A DNA stretch of 64,000 nt, from the NCBI GenBank assembly GCA_003955985.1, contig CP033784.1, positions 1,054,001-1,118,000 on the forward strand, given 5' to 3'. A model generated the notes under the pieces. It searched no databases, was not told the DNA's origin, and worked only from the letters and a program-made list of their open reading frames with translations. Of the stretch, positions 26,481-36,481 are shown in pieces. Source of the DNA: Corynebacterium jeikeium (GTDB lineage: Bacteria > Actinomycetota > Actinomycetes > Mycobacteriales > Mycobacteriaceae). Each line of letters begins with the position of its first letter. Positions within the stretch are counted from its first letter, which is position 1. A program made the position numbers and the translations under genes.

Positions 26481-28949
26481 ATGAGTACCATCTCACTTCC
26501 TAACCTCAGCTTGGTCATGCTGGTCGGTGTCTCCGGTGCTGGAAAGTCGACCTTTGCGGCACGACACTTTGGTCCATTTGAGGTCGTTTCCTCGGATACC
26601 TGTCGCGGCATTGTTTCCAACGATCCGAATGACCAGGCGGCGACGGCGCCTGCTTTTGAGCTGCTGGAGACGATCGTCGGCAAGCGGCTGGAAGCAGGCT
26701 TACTCACCGTGGTCGATGCGACGAATGTGAAACCGCAGGACCGCGCCCGGCTCGTGAAGCTGGCGCGCAGACACCATGCGCTCAGTGCTGCTATCGTTTT
26801 GAATCTTCCGTTGGCGGAGGTGAAGGAGCGGCACAGGCAGCGCACTGACCGCAACTTCGGAGTAGAGGTGTTGGAGCGCCAGCACCGTGACCTGCGCCGA
26901 GGGCTCAAGCACCTGAAGCGCGAGAAGATTCACAACGTTTTCATCTTGAATTCCGCGGAGGAAATCGACAACGTCACCATTGAACGTGTGCCGCTGAAGG
27001 TCGATCGCAGCGATCTCCACGGCCCTTTCGACATCATCGGCGATGTCCACGGTTGCTTCGACGAGCTGACCGCACTGCTGGAGAAGCTCGGCTACGAGCT
27101 CTCGGCGGATGGCAGCAATGCTCATCACCCAGATGGCCGCAAGACCATTTTCGTTGGTGACCTCGTTGACCGCGGCCCCAATAGCCCAGCCGTCTTGAAG
27201 CTGGTCATGGGGATGGTCTCGGACGGCAATGCTCTCTGCGTGCCCGGAAACCACGACTCTAAGTTGGTGCGCGCCCTCGACGGCCACAACGTCACCACGG
27301 GCCACGGGCTGGCCGAAACGCTCACTCAGCTCGCCGACGAAAGTGAGGAATTCCGGAAGGACGTCCGCGACTTCATCGACCACTTGCCGGTGCACTATGT
27401 GCTGGATGACGGCGCCCTGGTCGTAGCCCACGCGGGACTGCCTGAGCACCTCCATGGCAGGGCCTCCGGCAAGGTCCGCGAGTTCGCGCTCTACGGTGCG
27501 ACTACTGGCAAGCGTGATGAAAATGGCCTGCCAGAACGTTTGGATTGGGCAGCGGACTACCGCGGTTCCGCCCGTGTGGTCTATGGCCACATGGAAGCGG
27601 ACCGTCTGCGCTGGGTCAATAACACCATGTGCATCGACACTGGTTGCGTGTTTGGCGGCAAGCTCTCTGCGCTGCGCTATCCCGAGCTAGAGACTGTGCA
27701 GGTTGATGCAAAGCACACCTGGTGGGAGGCCCCATCCCGCAAGACCACCAATCGCACGGAGTCCGAGCTGCGCATCACTGACGTGTTGGATGTCGATGGT
27801 ATCCAGACCGGGCGCCATGGCCGCATCCGCATTGATAGTGACCGCGCGGCTGCAGCGCTGGAAACAATTAGTCGTTTTACGCTCGCGCCGGAGAAAATTC
27901 CGTACCTGCCACCGACAATGTCACCGGCGCCGACCTCGCAGCGAGAGGGATTCCTGGAACACCCGGAGGAGGCATTCCGCTACTACGCAGCGCACACTGA
28001 CCAGGTCATTTGTCAGGAGAAGCACATGGGTTCCCGAGCTGTGCTCTGCCTGATCCGGCCAGGGGCAAAGACCCGTTTCGGTGCTAGCACCTACGCATAT
28101 ACCCGTACCGGACGCGCCTTCTTCGAAGGTAAGAATCCAGCACTCGACGAAATGACCAAGGCCGCAGAGCGCGCCGGGCTTTTCGATCAATTCGGCGACT
28201 GGGTCCTGCTCGACGGTGAAATGTTGCCTTGGAATCTCAAGGCACAAGGGCTTATCGACGACATCTATGCACCCACCGCTGCCGCCGGTATTGGTGCTGC
28301 CAGACAGCTCGCGGTCGCTCTGCAGGCGGCAACCGATAGGGGAGTAGAGGTCGGCGGTCCCGCTCCAGAACAGACTCTGGACGAACTCGAGAAGTTCCGC
28401 GCTGCTTACAACCGCTATGTCGACAGCGACAACAAGATTCAGTTCGCACCCTTCCAAGTGCTGGCAAGTGAGGATGCCACCTGGCACCACAAGCCGCACT
28501 CATGGCACTTGGATATCGCGAACCAGCTGGTAGCAGCTGACAGTGAGATCTACCAGCAGACGCGCTGCTTCGTCCTCGACCCCAGTGACCCGGAACAGGT
28601 AGAGGCCGCATCGCAGTGGTGGTTGCAGCTGACAGAGTCGGGCGGGGAGGGGGCCGTCGTCAAGCCAATGGAAAACGCGGCAGTGGACCGCCAGGTGCAG
28701 CCCGGTATGAAGGTGCGGGGGCGGGAGTATCTGCGCATGATTTATGGGCATGACTACCTGCACCCGCAGCGTCAAGAGCAGTTGAAGCGGCGAAATCTGC
28801 AGCACAAGCAGTCATCGGCGCTGCGCGAGTATGCCCTCGGCATTGAGTCGCTGGAACGTCTAGCGGCGGGCGAGCCTCTGCATCGAATCCACGTCCCTGT
28901 CTTCGGCGTGTTGGCGCTGGAGTCAGAGCCGATGGATCCGAGGTTGTAG
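26481..28949 (+). CDS. pnkp: Polynucleotide kinase-phosphatase-ligase (bacterial Pnkp)
   Basis: An 822-residue three-domain RNA-repair enzyme. The kinase (about 1-165) has the P-loop GVSGAGKST at 16-24 and phosphorylates 5'-OH ends. The metallophosphatase (about 180-420) has GDVHGC, GDLVDRGP and GNHD and removes 2',3'-cyclic phosphate. The C-terminal adenylyltransferase/ligase (about 470-822) has EKHMGSRA with the lysine nucleophile near residue 513, and VLLDGEML. All catalytic motifs look intact. With Hen1 it seals tRNAs or other RNAs cut by ribotoxins. Its end lies 3 bp from the convergent MutT1-like gene. Confidence 0.96.
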   Translation: MSTISLPNLSLVMLVGVSGAGKSTFAARHFGPFEVVSSDTCRGIVSNDPNDQAATAPAFELLETIVGKRLEAGLLTVVDATNVKPQDRARLVKLARRHHALSAAIVLNLPLAEVKERHRQRTDRNFGVEVLERQHRDLRRGLKHLKREKIHNVFILNSAEEIDNVTIERVPLKVDRSDLHGPFDIIGDVHGCFDELTALLEKLGYELSADGSNAHHPDGRKTIFVGDLVDRGPNSPAVLKLVMGMVSDGNALCVPGNHDSKLVRALDGHNVTTGHGLAETLTQLADESEEFRKDVRDFIDHLPVHYVLDDGALVVAHAGLPEHLHGRASGKVREFALYGATTGKRDENGLPERLDWAADYRGSARVVYGHMEADRLRWVNNTMCIDTGCVFGGKLSALRYPELETVQVDAKHTWWEAPSRKTTNRTESELRITDVLDVDGIQTGRHGRIRIDSDRAAAALETISRFTLAPEKIPYLPPTMSPAPTSQREGFLEHPEEAFRYYAAHTDQVICQEKHMGSRAVLCLIRPGAKTRFGASTYAYTRTGRAFFEGKNPALDEMTKAAERAGLFDQFGDWVLLDGEMLPWNLKAQGLIDDIYAPTAAAGIGAARQLAVALQAATDRGVEVGGPAPEQTLDELEKFRAAYNRYVDSDNKIQFAPFQVLASEDATWHHKPHSWHLDIANQLVAADSEIYQQTRCFVLDPSDPEQVEAASQWWLQLTESGGEGAVVKPMENAAVDRQVQPGMKVRGREYLRMIYGHDYLHPQRQEQLKRRNLQHKQSSALREYALGIESLERLAAGEPLHRIHVPVFGVLALESEPMDPRL

Positions 28950-28952
28950 GGG

Positions 28953-29936
28953 CTACTTCACCGGCAGCGCCGAGGCGTAGTAATCAGCCGTGGTCATCAC
29001 ACCGTCGTTGAAGCCCAGCACCCAGGCAGAGCCCTTCTTGCACAGGATTTCCTCGTCGAAGGGCAGGGTGCCCTCAGCGGACCAGGCGGCAAGCAGGTCT
29101 GGGATGGTGATGCCCTGAGAGCAGATGACGCTGACTCCGCCTAGCGCGACAATGTCTTCGAATGCCTTCTTGGACTCAACCTGGTTGGCAATCCAGTGCT
29201 CGTCGCCAAGCCGTTCGTCGACTGTGACCTGCATGCCCAGCTCTGCGGCGAGTGGCGCGACGGTGTCCTGGCAACGCACGGGCTCGGCGGAGTAGATCCG
29301 CTCGGGGCGGAAGCCTTCCAGGGCAGAGACGAGCAGTTCCGCTTGACGACGTCCCTTCTTATCCAGTGGCCGCAGTGCATCATTGCCGTTCCAGTTGGTG
29401 CGACGGTGCGCACGCCCATGGCGAACCAGAATGAGACGGGTGTCCGGTTCCTTGTTCATGCGCTTGCGGGCCTTGACCAGCACGTCGCGGTCGAGGTCGT
29501 AGGACAGCAGCTCCTCGGCTTCGTCCCAGGAGACCCAACGAAGCTCGTTGACCTCGGAGTTCTGTTCGAATTCGCCGTCTAGAACCTCAGCGGTCCAGTA
29601 CCAGACCAGCTTCGTGCGTCCGGCGACAGGGTAAGAGACGTTGCCGACGAGCTTGCCCAGACGGACGCGGTAGCCGGTCTCTTCCCAGATTTCGCGGACA
29701 GCGGTGGCAATGAGGTTCTCGCCGGCGTCGAGCTTGCCTTTCGGCAGCGACCAGTCGTCGTAGGAAGGACGGTGAATCACGCAGATTTCAGGGTTGTGGA
29801 CATCGCCGCGCCATAGAACCGCGCCAGCCGCGAAGGTCGGCTTGGTGACATCCTGACCTGGCTTCGTTGGAATCTGGCGCAGGCGACCGGTCACGGAGGT
29901 ATCGCCCTTGAGGTCCTTGTCCTCTTCGTGCATCAT
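28953..29936 (-). CDS. mutT1: NUDIX hydrolase fused to histidine phosphatase, MutT1-like
   Basis: A 327-residue two-domain enzyme. The N-terminal Nudix box is GKLDAGENLIATAVREIWEETG (about residues 65-87). The C-terminal domain starts with LILVRHGRAH, the phosphoglycerate-mutase/histidine-phosphatase signature, though later catalytic residues look partly changed. The same fusion in mycobacteria (MutT1) hydrolyses 8-oxo-(d)GTP and diadenosine polyphosphates. A GAAAGGGA ribosome binding site precedes ATG 29936. The 109-bp gap to divergent gpsA holds both promoters. Confidence 0.88.
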   Translation of the reverse strand: MMHEEDKDLKGDTSVTGRLRQIPTKPGQDVTKPTFAAGAVLWRGDVHNPEICVIHRPSYDDWSLPKGKLDAGENLIATAVREIWEETGYRVRLGKLVGNVSYPVAGRTKLVWYWTAEVLDGEFEQNSEVNELRWVSWDEAEELLSYDLDRDVLVKARKRMNKEPDTRLILVRHGRAHRRTNWNGNDALRPLDKKGRRQAELLVSALEGFRPERIYSAEPVRCQDTVAPLAAELGMQVTVDERLGDEHWIANQVESKKAFEDIVALGGVSVICSQGITIPDLLAAWSAEGTLPFDEEILCKKGSAWVLGFNDGVMTTADYYASALPVK

Positions 29937-30045
29937 CGTGAATTCCCTTTCAATCCTTTGTCGCCGACCTAGTTTAGTATCGCAGTGTGAGAACGTCTCG
30001 CTAGACTTGTTGGAGATTAGAGACTAACGGAGGAAGGTCGCGGCG

Positions 30046-31044
30046 ATGGTGCAGGTTTCAGTGATGGGTGCGGGCTCGTGGGGCACGACGCTCGCCAAGG
30101 TTTTTGCTGATGCGGGCAATCCTGTACGGCTGTGGTCGCGACGTGCGGAGCAGGCACAGCGTATTCAGATCAGCCGCGAAAACCACGACTACCTGCCTGG
30201 TCTGGGGCTGCCGCGCAACATCGAGGCCACCTCGGATGCAGAGGCCGCACTGAAGGGCGCGGATGTGGTGGTGCTGGGCGTGCCCTCGCAGACTTTGCGT
30301 GACAACCTCAAGGTCTGGAAGGACTTCATCGGGCCGGAGACGATTCTGCTCAGCCTTGCTAAGGGTGTGGAGCGCGAGACACATCTGCGCATGAGTGAGG
30401 TCATTGCGGAGGTCACAGACCTGCCAGCAGAGCGTATTGCGGTGCTGTCCGGCCCGAACCTCGCCCGCGAGGTTGCGATGGAGCAGCCAGCGGCAACGGT
30501 GATTGCTTGCGCCGATGAGAACAACGCCAAGATGATTCAGGCGGCAGTTGCCACTAATTACTTCCGCCCGTACACCAACACCGATGTGATCGGCTGCGAA
30601 ATCGGCGGTGCCTGCAAGAACGTCATTGCGTTGGCCTGCGGTATGGCCGCTGGTCAAGGATTGGGTGAGAACACGCTGGCAACCATTATCACCCGTGGCT
30701 TGGCGGAAATCACGCGTCTGGGCGACGCGGTTGGTGCAGAAGATAAGACTTTCGCGGGATTGGCGGGCCTCGGTGACTTGGTGGCCACTTGTTCCTCGCC
30801 GCTGTCGCGTAACCGCACCTTCGGTGACCGTCTCGGTCGCGGTGACACGATGGAGCAGGCGCAGCACGCTACGCGCGGTCAGGTGGCTGAGGGTGTGATT
30901 TCTTCAATCTCGGTCCGTGACCTCGCTCGTCGCAATGGCGTGGAAATGCCAATTACTGAGGCCGTTTACGCCGTCTGCCACGAAGGCGCGAAGGTCGATG
31001 AGACAATTCGCAAGCTGATGGGGCGAAGCCGCAAGTCGGAGTAA
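30046..31044 (+). CDS. gpsA: Glycerol-3-phosphate dehydrogenase [NAD(P)+]
   Basis: A 332-residue soluble enzyme reducing dihydroxyacetone phosphate to sn-glycerol 3-phosphate for phospholipid synthesis. [10 protein letters not shown] is the Rossmann motif; [13 protein letters not shown] carries the catalytic lysine. A GGAGGAAGG ribosome binding site lies just upstream, and TAGACT at about 30003-30008 is a likely -10. ddl follows after 35 bp on the same strand, as in other corynebacteria. Confidence 0.97.
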   Translation: MVQVSVMGAGSWGTTLAKVFADAGNPVRLWSRRAEQAQRIQISRENHDYLPGLGLPRNIEATSDAEAALKGADVVVLGVPSQTLRDNLKVWKDFIGPETILLSLAKGVERETHLRMSEVIAEVTDLPAERIAVLSGPNLAREVAMEQPAATVIACADENNAKMIQAAVATNYFRPYTNTDVIGCEIGGACKNVIALACGMAAGQGLGENTLATIITRGLAEITRLGDAVGAEDKTFAGLAGLGDLVATCSSPLSRNRTFGDRLGRGDTMEQAQHATRGQVAEGVISSISVRDLARRNGVEMPITEAVYAVCHEGAKVDETIRKLMGRSRKSE

Positions 31045-31079
31045 CCACTTCAACGAGGTCGGGGCTAAACTAAGTCACC

Positions 31080-32183
31080 ATGACTTCGTCGAATAGCTCG
31101 TCTGCAGATCGCATTTCCGTCGCCGTCATCTACGGTGGCGCAAGCCCTGAGCACAGCGTCTCCTGTGTCTCGGCCGGCGCAATTATGGATCACCTGGATG
31201 AGGACCGCTTCCGAGTGGTTCCCATTGGTATTACCAAGGATGGTGTCTGGACCGTCGGGACGCGTGAGACGGATACGCTGCGCACACAGGGGCGTACGAT
31301 GCCGGAGGTCATCCCGGGCGAGGAAGTTGCGCTGAGCACCTCGCCGTCACGCCGCGGTGAATTCCGCTTCGTCACCGGTGATCGCGCCGGCGAGGTTTTC
31401 GACACCGTCGACGTCATCTTCCCGGTCCTCCACGGTCCGCACGGCGAGGACGGCACGATTCAGGGGCTCTTTGAGCTTTCCGGCATTGCTTATGTCGGCC
31501 CGGGCGTGCTCGCTTCCGCTGCGGGAATGGATAAGGAACGCACGAAGAATCTCTTGCAGGCAGCGGGGCTTCCTATTGGCAAGCAGGTTGTTTTGCATGT
31601 TGGCGAGTCGCTTTCCGACGAGGACAAGGAGACCCTTGGCCTGCCGGTGTTCGTTAAACCTGCCCGTGGTGGATCGTCGATTGGCATTTCCCGCGTGGAT
31701 GATTGGGCGAATCTGGATGCGGCGGTAGAGCTGGCCCGAGAGCACGACTGGAAGGTCATTGTAGAGGCCGGTGTAGACGGCGCCGAGGTGGAGATTGGCG
31801 TGCTGCAGCGCGCTGACGGCAGCCTTCAGGTCTCTGTCCCGTCCCTGCTGCGTGGCACGGAGGACTCCGACGAGGGCTTCTACGGTTTTGAGACCAAGTA
31901 CTTGGATGATGTCGTCTCGGCGCAGATCCCGGCTGAGCTGCCGGAGGATGTTTTGAAGGCACTGGACACGGATGCTCGTCGGGCGTTCAGGGCACTGGGC
32001 TCTGATGGGCTGACTCGCGTGGACTTTTTTGTCACGGATAATGGCCCGATTATCAATGAGGTCAACACCATGCCGGGCTTTACCCCGATTTCGATGTACC
32101 CGCAGATGTTTGCGGCCTCAGGTGTAGCCTACGAGGAGCTGCTCAGCGCCCTGATTGAGCGGGCGCTGGTAGCTCGTCGATAG
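31080..32183 (+). CDS. ddl: D-alanine--D-alanine ligase
   Basis: A 367-residue ATP-grasp ligase that makes the D-Ala-D-Ala dipeptide of peptidoglycan. The N-terminal YGGASPEHSVSCVSAG, HGPHGEDGTIQG, KPARGGSSIGIS and the C-terminal NEVNTMPGFTPISMYPQMF are all present. It follows gpsA closely and converges with the DUF3515 gene 10 bp downstream. Confidence 0.97.
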   Translation: MTSSNSSSADRISVAVIYGGASPEHSVSCVSAGAIMDHLDEDRFRVVPIGITKDGVWTVGTRETDTLRTQGRTMPEVIPGEEVALSTSPSRRGEFRFVTGDRAGEVFDTVDVIFPVLHGPHGEDGTIQGLFELSGIAYVGPGVLASAAGMDKERTKNLLQAAGLPIGKQVVLHVGESLSDEDKETLGLPVFVKPARGGSSIGISRVDDWANLDAAVELAREHDWKVIVEAGVDGAEVEIGVLQRADGSLQVSVPSLLRGTEDSDEGFYGFETKYLDDVVSAQIPAELPEDVLKALDTDARRAFRALGSDGLTRVDFFVTDNGPIINEVNTMPGFTPISMYPQMFAASGVAYEELLSALIERALVARR

Positions 32184-32193
32184 AAGTTGGTTC

Positions 32194-33174
32194 TTACTTT
32201 TCTTCGCTCGGCGAGATGTTCTCCAGGTTGTCGGCGATGACCGAGGAGAGCACCGGCATCAGTGAGCTGGCCTCCGACATCGGCATTTCAACGGCGACGA
32301 AGCGCTCCCGGCCCATGGCGTACCAGGTGGCGGAGGTACCGGAGGAAAGCGTTGGTTCGTTGAACCAGACAATGTCGCCAACCTGCGTCAGCTGCTGCGT
32401 GGTGGTGCTATAGCCAGCCGGCTCGTCGACACCACAGCGCAGCACCACCGGATCGGATGGGGTGCCGCCCCAAATGACCATGTCCTTCGGCATGTCAGCC
32501 GGCATTTCCTCTGCGCTCAGACGGTGACGGTTGCCAAGCTCGCGGGGGAGGGCAGCCTCCAAGCCGCTGCAGCGCTTATCAGCTTCCGGAGCTGCCAGTT
32601 CTACCAGTGGGACGCCGCCGCGCTCCGGCTTGTTCTTGTACTCGGAGTCCGGGCGCAGCGCCTCGGCGAGGTCACTCAGGGCATCCTCCGCCTCTGCATT
32701 TCCTTCGGCGGTAATCGCAACAACCGGTTCGCGCCCGACGGTGAACCAAGTCGCCAAAGACTCGTCGGTACTGTCGACAACACGCAGCCACGAAATGCCC
32801 TTGACCTCTTCGGTCTTAGCCAGTTCGTTGTACTGGCTAGGTACGTTCGCGCCACAGCGCAGCGTGATGCGGTCTTGTTCCAAGTTTCGGTACACAGCGG
32901 CACCTTCTGGAGCTGGCTCTGCAATGTCGGCGCGAACCAGACCTGCGGCGCGATCTGGCAGTCGGTCGAGCAGTTCCGCACACTCGGGCGAGTCATTGGC
33001 GGGAAGCTCCGGATTGGAAATCGCAACTGGCTTTGTCGCCTGATTATCCTGGTAAATCTTTGCGGCAAAAATGATGCCGAGGATAGAGATAATGGCGATA
33101 GCGAGTGCGATGCCCGCGCGTGTCCGGCTACCCTTGGACTGAACTGTTTCTCCCGATCGGGGTGCGTCTACCAT
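32194..33174 (-). CDS. DUF3515 membrane-anchored protein with two tandem DUF3515 units
   Basis: A 326-residue protein with a short polar N-terminus, one transmembrane helix (about residues 19-40, AGIALAIAIISILGIIF) and an extracytoplasmic region. That region is an internal duplication: CAELLDRLP, TLRCGANVPSQY, ISWLRVVDST, ATWFTVGREPVVAI are echoed by CSGLEAALP, VLRCGVDEPAGY, IVWFNEPTLS, ATWYAMGRERFVAV. Most DUF3515 proteins have one unit (~170 residues). ATG 33174 is supported by TAGAAT 7 nt upstream. The gene is conserved between ddl and thiL in corynebacteria; its role, perhaps in the cell envelope, is unknown. Confidence 0.82.
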   Translation of the reverse strand: MVDAPRSGETVQSKGSRTRAGIALAIAIISILGIIFAAKIYQDNQATKPVAISNPELPANDSPECAELLDRLPDRAAGLVRADIAEPAPEGAAVYRNLEQDRITLRCGANVPSQYNELAKTEEVKGISWLRVVDSTDESLATWFTVGREPVVAITAEGNAEAEDALSDLAEALRPDSEYKNKPERGGVPLVELAAPEADKRCSGLEAALPRELGNRHRLSAEEMPADMPKDMVIWGGTPSDPVVLRCGVDEPAGYSTTTQQLTQVGDIVWFNEPTLSSGTSATWYAMGRERFVAVEMPMSEASSLMPVLSSVIADNLENISPSEEK

Positions 33175-33284
33175 GGGCCTGATTCTACGTTGTCCGGTAC
33201 CAACTCCAATTGGTGGGGGCAATACCGAGACGGGTTCCGCTATTAACGGTTAACCATCGACTATTAGGAATGTGACTCGACACT

Positions 33285-34241
33285 GTGACTGAATTGACCA
33301 TTGGCGATATTGGCGAGTTTGGGGTCATTGAGGCCATCCGGGCTATCGCCCCGTCGGCACGCAATGGCGACGATGCCGCCGTCTTGACGCAGACAACCCC
33401 TAACGCCCGTTTTGTCACTTCCACCGACATGTTGGTGGAAGGGCGCCATTTCCGCCTGGACTGGTCGACACCTCAGCAAGTTGGAGCTAAGGCCGCAGTA
33501 CAGAATTTCGCCGATATCGAATCGATGGGTGCGCGTCCAACGGCCATGCTTTTCGCCATCTCAGCACCGTTGCATACTCCGGTGAGTGTGGTCACCGGTA
33601 TCGCCGAGGGGTTGTGGCAGGAAGGCAAGCAATGTCCGGCGGAGCTCGTCGGTGGTGACATGGTCAGCGGAGATTCTCTGGTGATTTCCATCAGTGCGAT
33701 GGGCGAACTCGGTGGGCTTGGGCGGCCGCTGCTGCGCTCAGCGGCACGCGCGGGGGATACGGTGATTGCGTCGGGACGCATCGGCTACTCTGCGGCGGGC
33801 CTTGCTCTGCTGCAGCACTGCGGAAGCCCGGCGAGGGTTCCAAGTGAGTTTGCGCAGCTGGTGGCAGCACACTGTACGCCCGAATTCGAATACCGCAGGG
33901 GTGCCACGGCGCGAGCTACAGGTGTGCGTTCACTGACGGACAATTCCGATGGACTGGTGGTGGATCTCCGCGCTATTGCGCAGGCCTCCAGGGTTACTTT
34001 GGAAGTTGACAGCAGTGCCATTGCGCCCGATGAGTTGCAGATTGCCGCTGGTGAATACCTGGGCATCGACCCGTGGGAGTGGGTGCTCACCGGCGGGGAG
34101 GACCACACACTGATCGGTTCGACGCCGGGGGAGCCTCCGACGGGGTTCCGCGCTATCGGCACGGTGTCGAAGGAAAAGTTCGATTCGGTGCTTATCGACG
34201 GCAAACCTCCTGCCCGCGATGCCGGTTGGGTTTCCTTTTAA
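33285..34241 (+). CDS. thiL: Thiamine-monophosphate kinase
   Basis: A 318-residue AIR-synthase-fold kinase converting thiamine monophosphate to the diphosphate. GDDAAVLTQT, TDMLVEGRHFRLDW, LVGGDMVSGD, SLTDNSDGLVVDL and TGGEDHTLIG are the family's ATP and substrate motifs. The start is GTG 33285; no in-frame ATG is available close by, and the ribosome binding site is weak. No TPP riboswitch is seen upstream. It heads a tight run thiL-ung-DAK-recG on the plus strand. Confidence 0.95.
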   Translation: MTELTIGDIGEFGVIEAIRAIAPSARNGDDAAVLTQTTPNARFVTSTDMLVEGRHFRLDWSTPQQVGAKAAVQNFADIESMGARPTAMLFAISAPLHTPVSVVTGIAEGLWQEGKQCPAELVGGDMVSGDSLVISISAMGELGGLGRPLLRSAARAGDTVIASGRIGYSAAGLALLQHCGSPARVPSEFAQLVAAHCTPEFEYRRGATARATGVRSLTDNSDGLVVDLRAIAQASRVTLEVDSSAIAPDELQIAAGEYLGIDPWEWVLTGGEDHTLIGSTPGEPPTGFRAIGTVSKEKFDSVLIDGKPPARDAGWVSF

Positions 34242-34278
34242 GAGTTCGAAGAGGTTTTGAGAAGAAAGGCTGCATGAC

Positions 34279-34944
34279 ATGGATCCGTTGCCGGTCGAAG
34301 AAGGGTGGCAGAAGGCGCTGGAGCCAGTGGCCGATGACATCCACCGGATGGGGCAGTTCCTGCGCGAGGAGAACGCGGCCGGCTACGGTTACCTGCCCGC
34401 GGGCACCGATGTGCTGCGCGCCTTTACTTATCCATTCGATGAGGTCAAGGTGCTCATTATCGGTCAGGACCCGTACCCGACCCCGGGGCATGCGATGGGG
34501 CTTAGCTTCTCGGTCCAGCCGGATGTGAAGCCGGTACCGCGGTCGTTGGCGAATATTTTTAAGGAGTACTCCTCCGACCTGGGGCTCCCGGCTCCCTCCA
34601 ACGGTGACCTCACTCCGTGGAGTAGGCAGGGCGTGGCCCTGTTCAACCGTGTACTGACCGTGCGCCCGGGTGCTGCTGCCTCGCACCGCGGTAAGGGCTG
34701 GGAGGCAATCACGGAGCATGCCATCAAAGCATTGGTCGCCCGTGATCAGCCTCTCGTGGCCATTCTGTGGGGACGCGACGCGCAGAGTTTGCAGCGTTGG
34801 CTCCCCGGCGTGGACTGCATCTGTTCGCCGCACCCGTCACCGCTGTCGGCATCCCGTGGGTTCTTCGGGTCGCGTCCGTTCAGCCGGGCCAATGAGTCGC
34901 TGATTCGTCAGGGAGCTACCCCTATCGACTGGACGCTAGAATAG
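34279..34944 (+). CDS. ung: Uracil-DNA glycosylase
   Basis: A 221-residue family 1 UDG that removes uracil from DNA. The water-activating motif [16 protein letters not shown] is present with its catalytic Asp, and the C-terminal [13 protein letters not shown] gives the Leu-intercalation loop and catalytic His. Start ATG 34279. It is 37 bp after thiL and 6 bp before the DAK-domain gene. Confidence 0.97.
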   Translation: MDPLPVEEGWQKALEPVADDIHRMGQFLREENAAGYGYLPAGTDVLRAFTYPFDEVKVLIIGQDPYPTPGHAMGLSFSVQPDVKPVPRSLANIFKEYSSDLGLPAPSNGDLTPWSRQGVALFNRVLTVRPGAAASHRGKGWEAITEHAIKALVARDQPLVAILWGRDAQSLQRWLPGVDCICSPHPSPLSASRGFFGSRPFSRANESLIRQGATPIDWTLE

Positions 34945-34950
34945 GAATTC

Positions 34951-36477
34951 ATGTCTTTGCAGATTGGTTCTGCCGCCATTGTCGGCTGGGTTGCCCGGGG
35001 GATTGACGCGCTTCAATCCCGCCGCGATGAGATCAACAGTCTCAATGTCTTCCCAGTACCGGATTCCGATACCGGGTCGAATATGCTCGCGACGTTGAGT
35101 TCGGCCTATGAGGAAGCGCAAAAGGCTGACGCTTCCGATGTTCGCGCAGTCACCGCGGCCCTAGCTGCCGGTGCAGTGCGCGGCGCCCGCGGTAATTCGG
35201 GCACTGTGCTCTCGCAGGTTTTTCGCGCGGTGGCTGAGGCTGCCTCCGGTAGTGGCATTGGCGTTGAGTCGGTACAACACTCGCTAAAGCTAGCTGTGCA
35301 ACATGTTTCCCAAGCGATTGCCAATCCGGTGGAGGGCACGATTCTGACAGTCCTGCGACACGCCGCGATTGCCGCGGAGGAATTTGAGGGCGACTCGATT
35401 GAGGAGCTCGCCGACACGATCGCGGATGCCGCTCGCGATGCGCTGGCGAAAACCCCCAGCCAGCTCCCGGCACTGCAGCAGGCGGGCGTGGTCGACGCCG
35501 GTGGCGCAGGGTTGGTCATTCTGCTCGACGCGCTTGCCGACGAAGTCAGCGGCCGCGCAGCCGCACCGGTCGATTTGCATGTCGACGCGCCACACGTAGC
35601 CACCGTTGAAATGGAGGTCATGTACCTGATTTCCTTGGCGGATACCCAGGCGGTGGAAGCGCTGCGAGAGCGGTTGAACCCGCTGGGCAATTCGCTCATC
35701 ATCGCAGGTGATGCTGGTAATGCGGAGACCACGCAGTACATGGTGCATATCCACACAGTGGAGCCGGGCGCAGTTATTGAGGCGGCACTCGACTTCGGTC
35801 GTCCAAAACGCATCCGTATCGAGGTGCTCGATGAGCCGGAGACAACACCTGAGTCCACTCGCATCCTCATTGCGGTAGTGCCGGACGGTCCGCTGAATGA
35901 TCTCATCACCTCCTCTGGGGCGATTGCTATCAGCCCGACCCCCGCTCCGACTCCCACATCCATTCCCACAGATCGAGCAGCTATCGCCGACCAGGAGTTC
36001 GCTGACAATGTGGTCACCAAGGCGCTGACTGCCATGCGGGGTGCGGATGAGGTAATCCTGCTGCCAAATGGGCTGGTTAGCGACCAGGAATTGGCGGATA
36101 TCGAATTCGCTGCTGCCGCGGCTAATCCGACGCTCGCGGTAGTGTCCACAGACTCCATTCCGGCTGGCCTTGCTGCCTTGGCCGTGCATTCGGCTGAGCT
36201 GCCGCTGGCGGTTGCTGCGTATGCGATGGGAGAGGCTGCCAATGGCACGCGAACGGCTGTAGTCGCTGCGGACGTCGATAAGCCCCTGACTGACGCGCTC
36301 ACAGAGACCATCTCAGACCTGTTGGCTGGCGGCGGGGAACTAGTGACTCTGCTGCTCGGGCGCGGAGCTGAGGGCGTGGACATAGCGCAAGTGCGGGCGC
36401 GGCTGGACAAGCCTGTGGAGGTCGTAGCCTATGATGCGACCGGCATCGATGAGCTGGTGCAGGTAGGAATCGAGTAG
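34951..36477 (+). CDS. DAK2/YloV family protein (FakA-like)
   Basis: A 508-residue protein. The N-terminal DhaL-like kinase domain has NVFPVPDSDTGSNMLATL with the Mg-ATP-binding aspartates, and GARGNSGTVLSQVFRA. A middle domain and a C-terminal YloV/DegV-like domain follow. In Firmicutes, FakA proteins of this architecture phosphorylate fatty acids bound to FakB; no FakB (DegV) gene is in this window, so the substrate remains open. TAGAAT (34937-34942), overlapping the ung stop, and a ribosome-binding-like AGGA both precede the ATG. recG follows after 4 bp. Confidence 0.85.
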   Translation: MSLQIGSAAIVGWVARGIDALQSRRDEINSLNVFPVPDSDTGSNMLATLSSAYEEAQKADASDVRAVTAALAAGAVRGARGNSGTVLSQVFRAVAEAASGSGIGVESVQHSLKLAVQHVSQAIANPVEGTILTVLRHAAIAAEEFEGDSIEELADTIADAARDALAKTPSQLPALQQAGVVDAGGAGLVILLDALADEVSGRAAAPVDLHVDAPHVATVEMEVMYLISLADTQAVEALRERLNPLGNSLIIAGDAGNAETTQYMVHIHTVEPGAVIEAALDFGRPKRIRIEVLDEPETTPESTRILIAVVPDGPLNDLITSSGAIAISPTPAPTPTSIPTDRAAIADQEFADNVVTKALTAMRGADEVILLPNGLVSDQELADIEFAAAAANPTLAVVSTDSIPAGLAALAVHSAELPLAVAAYAMGEAANGTRTAVVAADVDKPLTDALTETISDLLAGGGELVTLLLGRGAEGVDIAQVRARLDKPVEVVAYDATGIDELVQVGIE

Positions 36478-36481
36478 CGCG

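Noticed and set aside
33223..33284. TPP riboswitch before thiL
   Set aside because: The gap is only about 60 bp and has no THI-box-like conserved sequence.
35106..36410. 434-codon minus-strand ORF rich in Ser/Ala
   Set aside because: Antisense of the DAK2/YloV gene; low-complexity composition typical of shadows.
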